DNA of 64,000 nt from an uncultured Oscillospiraceae bacterium (GTDB lineage: Bacteria > Bacillota > Clostridia > Oscillospirales > Oscillospiraceae): contig CAJTLI010000003.1 in the NCBI GenBank assembly GCA_910577525.1, forward strand, positions 45,382 through 109,381. The letters are read 5' to 3'. The notes beneath the pieces were generated by a model. It saw nothing but the letters and a program-made list of their open reading frames with translations. It had not been told where the DNA came from and did no database searches. Made by a program: the position numbers and the translations under genes. Shown here in pieces: positions 62,585 through 64,000 of this stretch; within the stretch, counting starts at the first letter, position 1; every line of letters begins with the position of its first letter.

Positions 62585-63568
62585 TTAGAGCAACCCTAAA
62601 TCAGTCAAGGCTTGCACAGGGTATGTTATGCTCCAGGGTTCGTATGTATATATTGTAGTCTCGTCTCCCTCATAGTTCAGTGCATAATAAGAAAATCCAA
62701 TAACTTGTGCGGTGTTCCATTTCATATCGAAATAGGGATATTGTCTATTCTCGTCAAATATTTCCTCAAATTCACACCATACTGCTGCCGTGTAGACAAA
62801 ATCCTCAGATTGCCATACATATTGTATGCTTTCGGGACTGTTCTCAGAATACGCAGCCGTAGGAGTTCCTAAAATATTGATAAGGTCATCTAATGTTGCT
62901 ATGGATTTTCCATCTAATGTTATTTTCCCATTTGGTTCAACATATTGGTCTACGTGTATATTTCCTGTGGTAAAATGAATTATTGGGCAATCCACCTTGG
63001 ATTTTTCCGTATCAGTAGGATTGACTACCGAAATATATGCGCCTGCAATACTAAAATAATCTGTTTCTCCAGGCGCAAGGTTTTTTTCCATTCCATTATA
63101 TTCAGCCGCATTTTCCTCAGTGAAAGAAATTTGGTAATTGAAAGGTTCTGAATTTTGTCCCAAGGTGATTAACATGGAGCCAAGGTAGTCGTTACTAATA
63201 TGCTCTGTTAGTTCCACAAACATTTCGTGCGGGACATTTGCTATTTTTTCGCCGGAAATTACTGTAGAATTGATATAGCTGTCACCATAGCTGACTGCCG
63301 ACAGGTGATGCACCCCATCATACAGATAAAAATCGCCGTCGGGGAGTTCGCCCGGATTGCCCTGCGGTTCATTTGTAGGCGTGTCTGCTGGTTCGCTGGG
63401 CTGGGTGTTGTCTGCGGGGTTGCTGTCTGGCTGGTTCGTTGTCTCTCCCTGTGTGACCGGGGGCGTGTTGTTGCTGTTGCTGGACGGCTGGTCTGTGCTC
63501 TTGCCACCACAAGCGGCGAGGGATAGCACCATGGCGAGGGCAAGGGTTAGTGCAAAAATTCTTTTCAT
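62585..63568 (-). CDS. AT-rich lipoprotein of unknown function
   Basis: A 327-residue lipoprotein with a signal peptide and lipobox LSLAAC (Cys20), then a Ser/Pro/Asn/Thr-rich linker (about 24-75) and a globular part without recognisable motif. Codons are markedly more AT-rich than in the neighbouring core genes, which suggests recent acquisition. It is preceded by a long leader with its own promoter and structures, and followed by a terminator. AAGGAAGG precedes the ATG at 63568. No family is recognised. Confidence 0.75.
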   Translation of the reverse strand: MKRIFALTLALAMVLSLAACGGKSTDQPSSNSNNTPPVTQGETTNQPDSNPADNTQPSEPADTPTNEPQGNPGELPDGDFYLYDGVHHLSAVSYGDSYINSTVISGEKIANVPHEMFVELTEHISNDYLGSMLITLGQNSEPFNYQISFTEENAAEYNGMEKNLAPGETDYFSIAGAYISVVNPTDTEKSKVDCPIIHFTTGNIHVDQYVEPNGKITLDGKSIATLDDLINILGTPTAAYSENSPESIQYVWQSEDFVYTAAVWCEFEEIFDENRQYPYFDMKWNTAQVIGFSYYALNYEGDETTIYTYEPWSITYPVQALTDLGLL

Positions 63569-63591
63569 ACGGTTTTCCTTCCTTTTTCTAT

Positions 63592-63658
63592 TCTCAACGG
63601 TTCAGCCGCTGGGGGTGGTACTTCCATTCCCGGCCCCCGCTGGCTTTCCCCGTTGAGA
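63592..63658 (-). ncRNA. Structured leader hairpin before the lipoprotein gene
   Basis: A three-tier stem: TCTCAACGG (63592-63600) with CCGTTGAGA (63650-63658), AGCC with GGCT, and GGGGG with CCCCC, around a 16-base loop. It lies just before the lipoprotein ribosome binding site. I do not recognise it as a known riboswitch class. Confidence 0.5.
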
Positions 63659-63660
63659 TA

Positions 63661-63698
63661 ACAAAAGCGGCGCAGGGCAATAAATCCCTACACCGCTT
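63661..63698 (-). terminator. Attenuator-like terminator in the leader
   Basis: On the minus strand AAGCGGTGTAGGG pairs with CCCTGCGCCGCTT (two G-U pairs), followed by TTTTGTTAT. It lies about 165 bases after the promoter and about 95 bases before the start codon. Confidence 0.6.
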
Positions 63699-63869
63699 GA
63701 AGCTACGCACACACCTATATTTTCCCTTGAAAAAATCGGAGAAATATATTAAAATAGGTTTTGGGCGCAGTTAATTTCTGCTGTGTGGGAGGTAGTGTCT
63801 CCTGCATAGGGGCGTGGGGAGGTGCGAACTCTCCGCGCCCTGCCTTTTGCTTCCGTTATCTCGCCCCCT

Positions 63870-63898
63870 ATTATAATCCATTTCACAGAGGATTGCAA
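63870..63898 (-). promoter_or_regulatory. Promoter of the lipoprotein transcript
   Basis: Minus strand TTGCAA, 17-base spacer, TATAAT; the start codon is about 295 bases downstream, so the leader is long. The 432-base stretch 63569-64000 otherwise holds the leader structures and the IS-like end, with no gene. Confidence 0.75.
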
Positions 63899-63945
63899 GC
63901 AAAATTCGACATATTCATATAGGAAAGACCGCCGCTAGGATGAAT

Positions 63946-64000
63946 TGAACTGCACCCCATTTGTTAGACAGTATGGTATACTACTAACAAGTGGGGTGAT
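63946..64000 (+). mobile_element. Probable left end of an IS3-family (IS150-type) insertion sequence, partial
   Basis: The sequence from 63946 reads TGAACTGCACCCC, then GTTAGACA at 63963-63970. This TGaACTG-CCCC-(G)TTAGACA pattern is, from memory, the terminal inverted repeat of IS150-group elements. The transposase frames would lie beyond the window, so only the end is seen. Confidence 0.5.

Overview
The window looks like a chromosomal segment of a GC-rich, spore-forming, Gram-positive Clostridia member, most likely of the Oscillospiraceae. The evidence is an IspH-S1 fusion, a GerW-YmxH sporulation gene set, PolC-type DNA polymerase III, the non-mevalonate isoprenoid genes dxr, ispG and ispH, LL-diaminopimelate aminotransferase (dapL), and pyruvate phosphate dikinase. 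I make the family assignment from gene content only; there is no rRNA in the window.

Layout. From 1 to about 24 kb nearly everything is on the minus strand: a partial DUF362 ferredoxin-like protein; cmk-plsC-ispH; a flavoprotein and an RpiR regulator; a block with scpA-scpB-DUF2953-gerW-dacF-rluB (chromosome condensation, sporulation, wall and rRNA modification); plsX-acpP-rnc (lipid synthesis and RNase III); trmFO; a small XRE regulator facing a small unknown gene across a perfect operator; dprA-topA; a TrmH methyltransferase, lysS and greA; and tgt-yajC with a TIGR04086 protein. A tRNA-Gly(CCC) and a stand-alone 27-codon gene lie at 24.5-24.9 kb. From 25 to 33.3 kb is a histidine operon, hisZ-G-D-x-B-H-A-y-F-I-E, with two non-histidine genes inside it and a Bax-inhibitor-like gene at its end; hisC is not present. 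From 33.4 to 47.9 kb is the rpsB-tsf-pyrH-frr-uppS-cdsA-dxr-rseP-ispG-polC cluster, with a tandem pair of acetyltransferases and one divergent sporulation gene (ymxH) inserted. From 48 to 52 kb are dapL, dapF, a Nudix hydrolase and glnA.

From 52.5 kb the strand mostly switches to plus: ppdK, a decayed DUF4358/transglutaminase lipoprotein gene, a Gfo/Idh/MocA oxidoreductase, and a chemoreceptor with a zinc-binding CZB-type domain in its extracytoplasmic part; then galE on minus. The last 2 kb (62-64 kb) are accessory in character: a repeat-containing intergenic stretch, an AT-rich lipoprotein gene behind a long structured leader, and what looks like the left end of an IS3-family insertion sequence running off the window.

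Most of the window is ordinary core genome. The points I consider worth a second look are the stand-alone 27-codon gene (24760-24843), the XRE/operator/84-residue module (14889-15427) with an adjacent dispersed-type repeat, the extracytoplasmic CZB chemoreceptor, the doubly broken lipoprotein gene, the overlapping acetyltransferase duplication, a hairpin that covers the dacF ribosome binding site, and the leader RNA next to the IS-like end.
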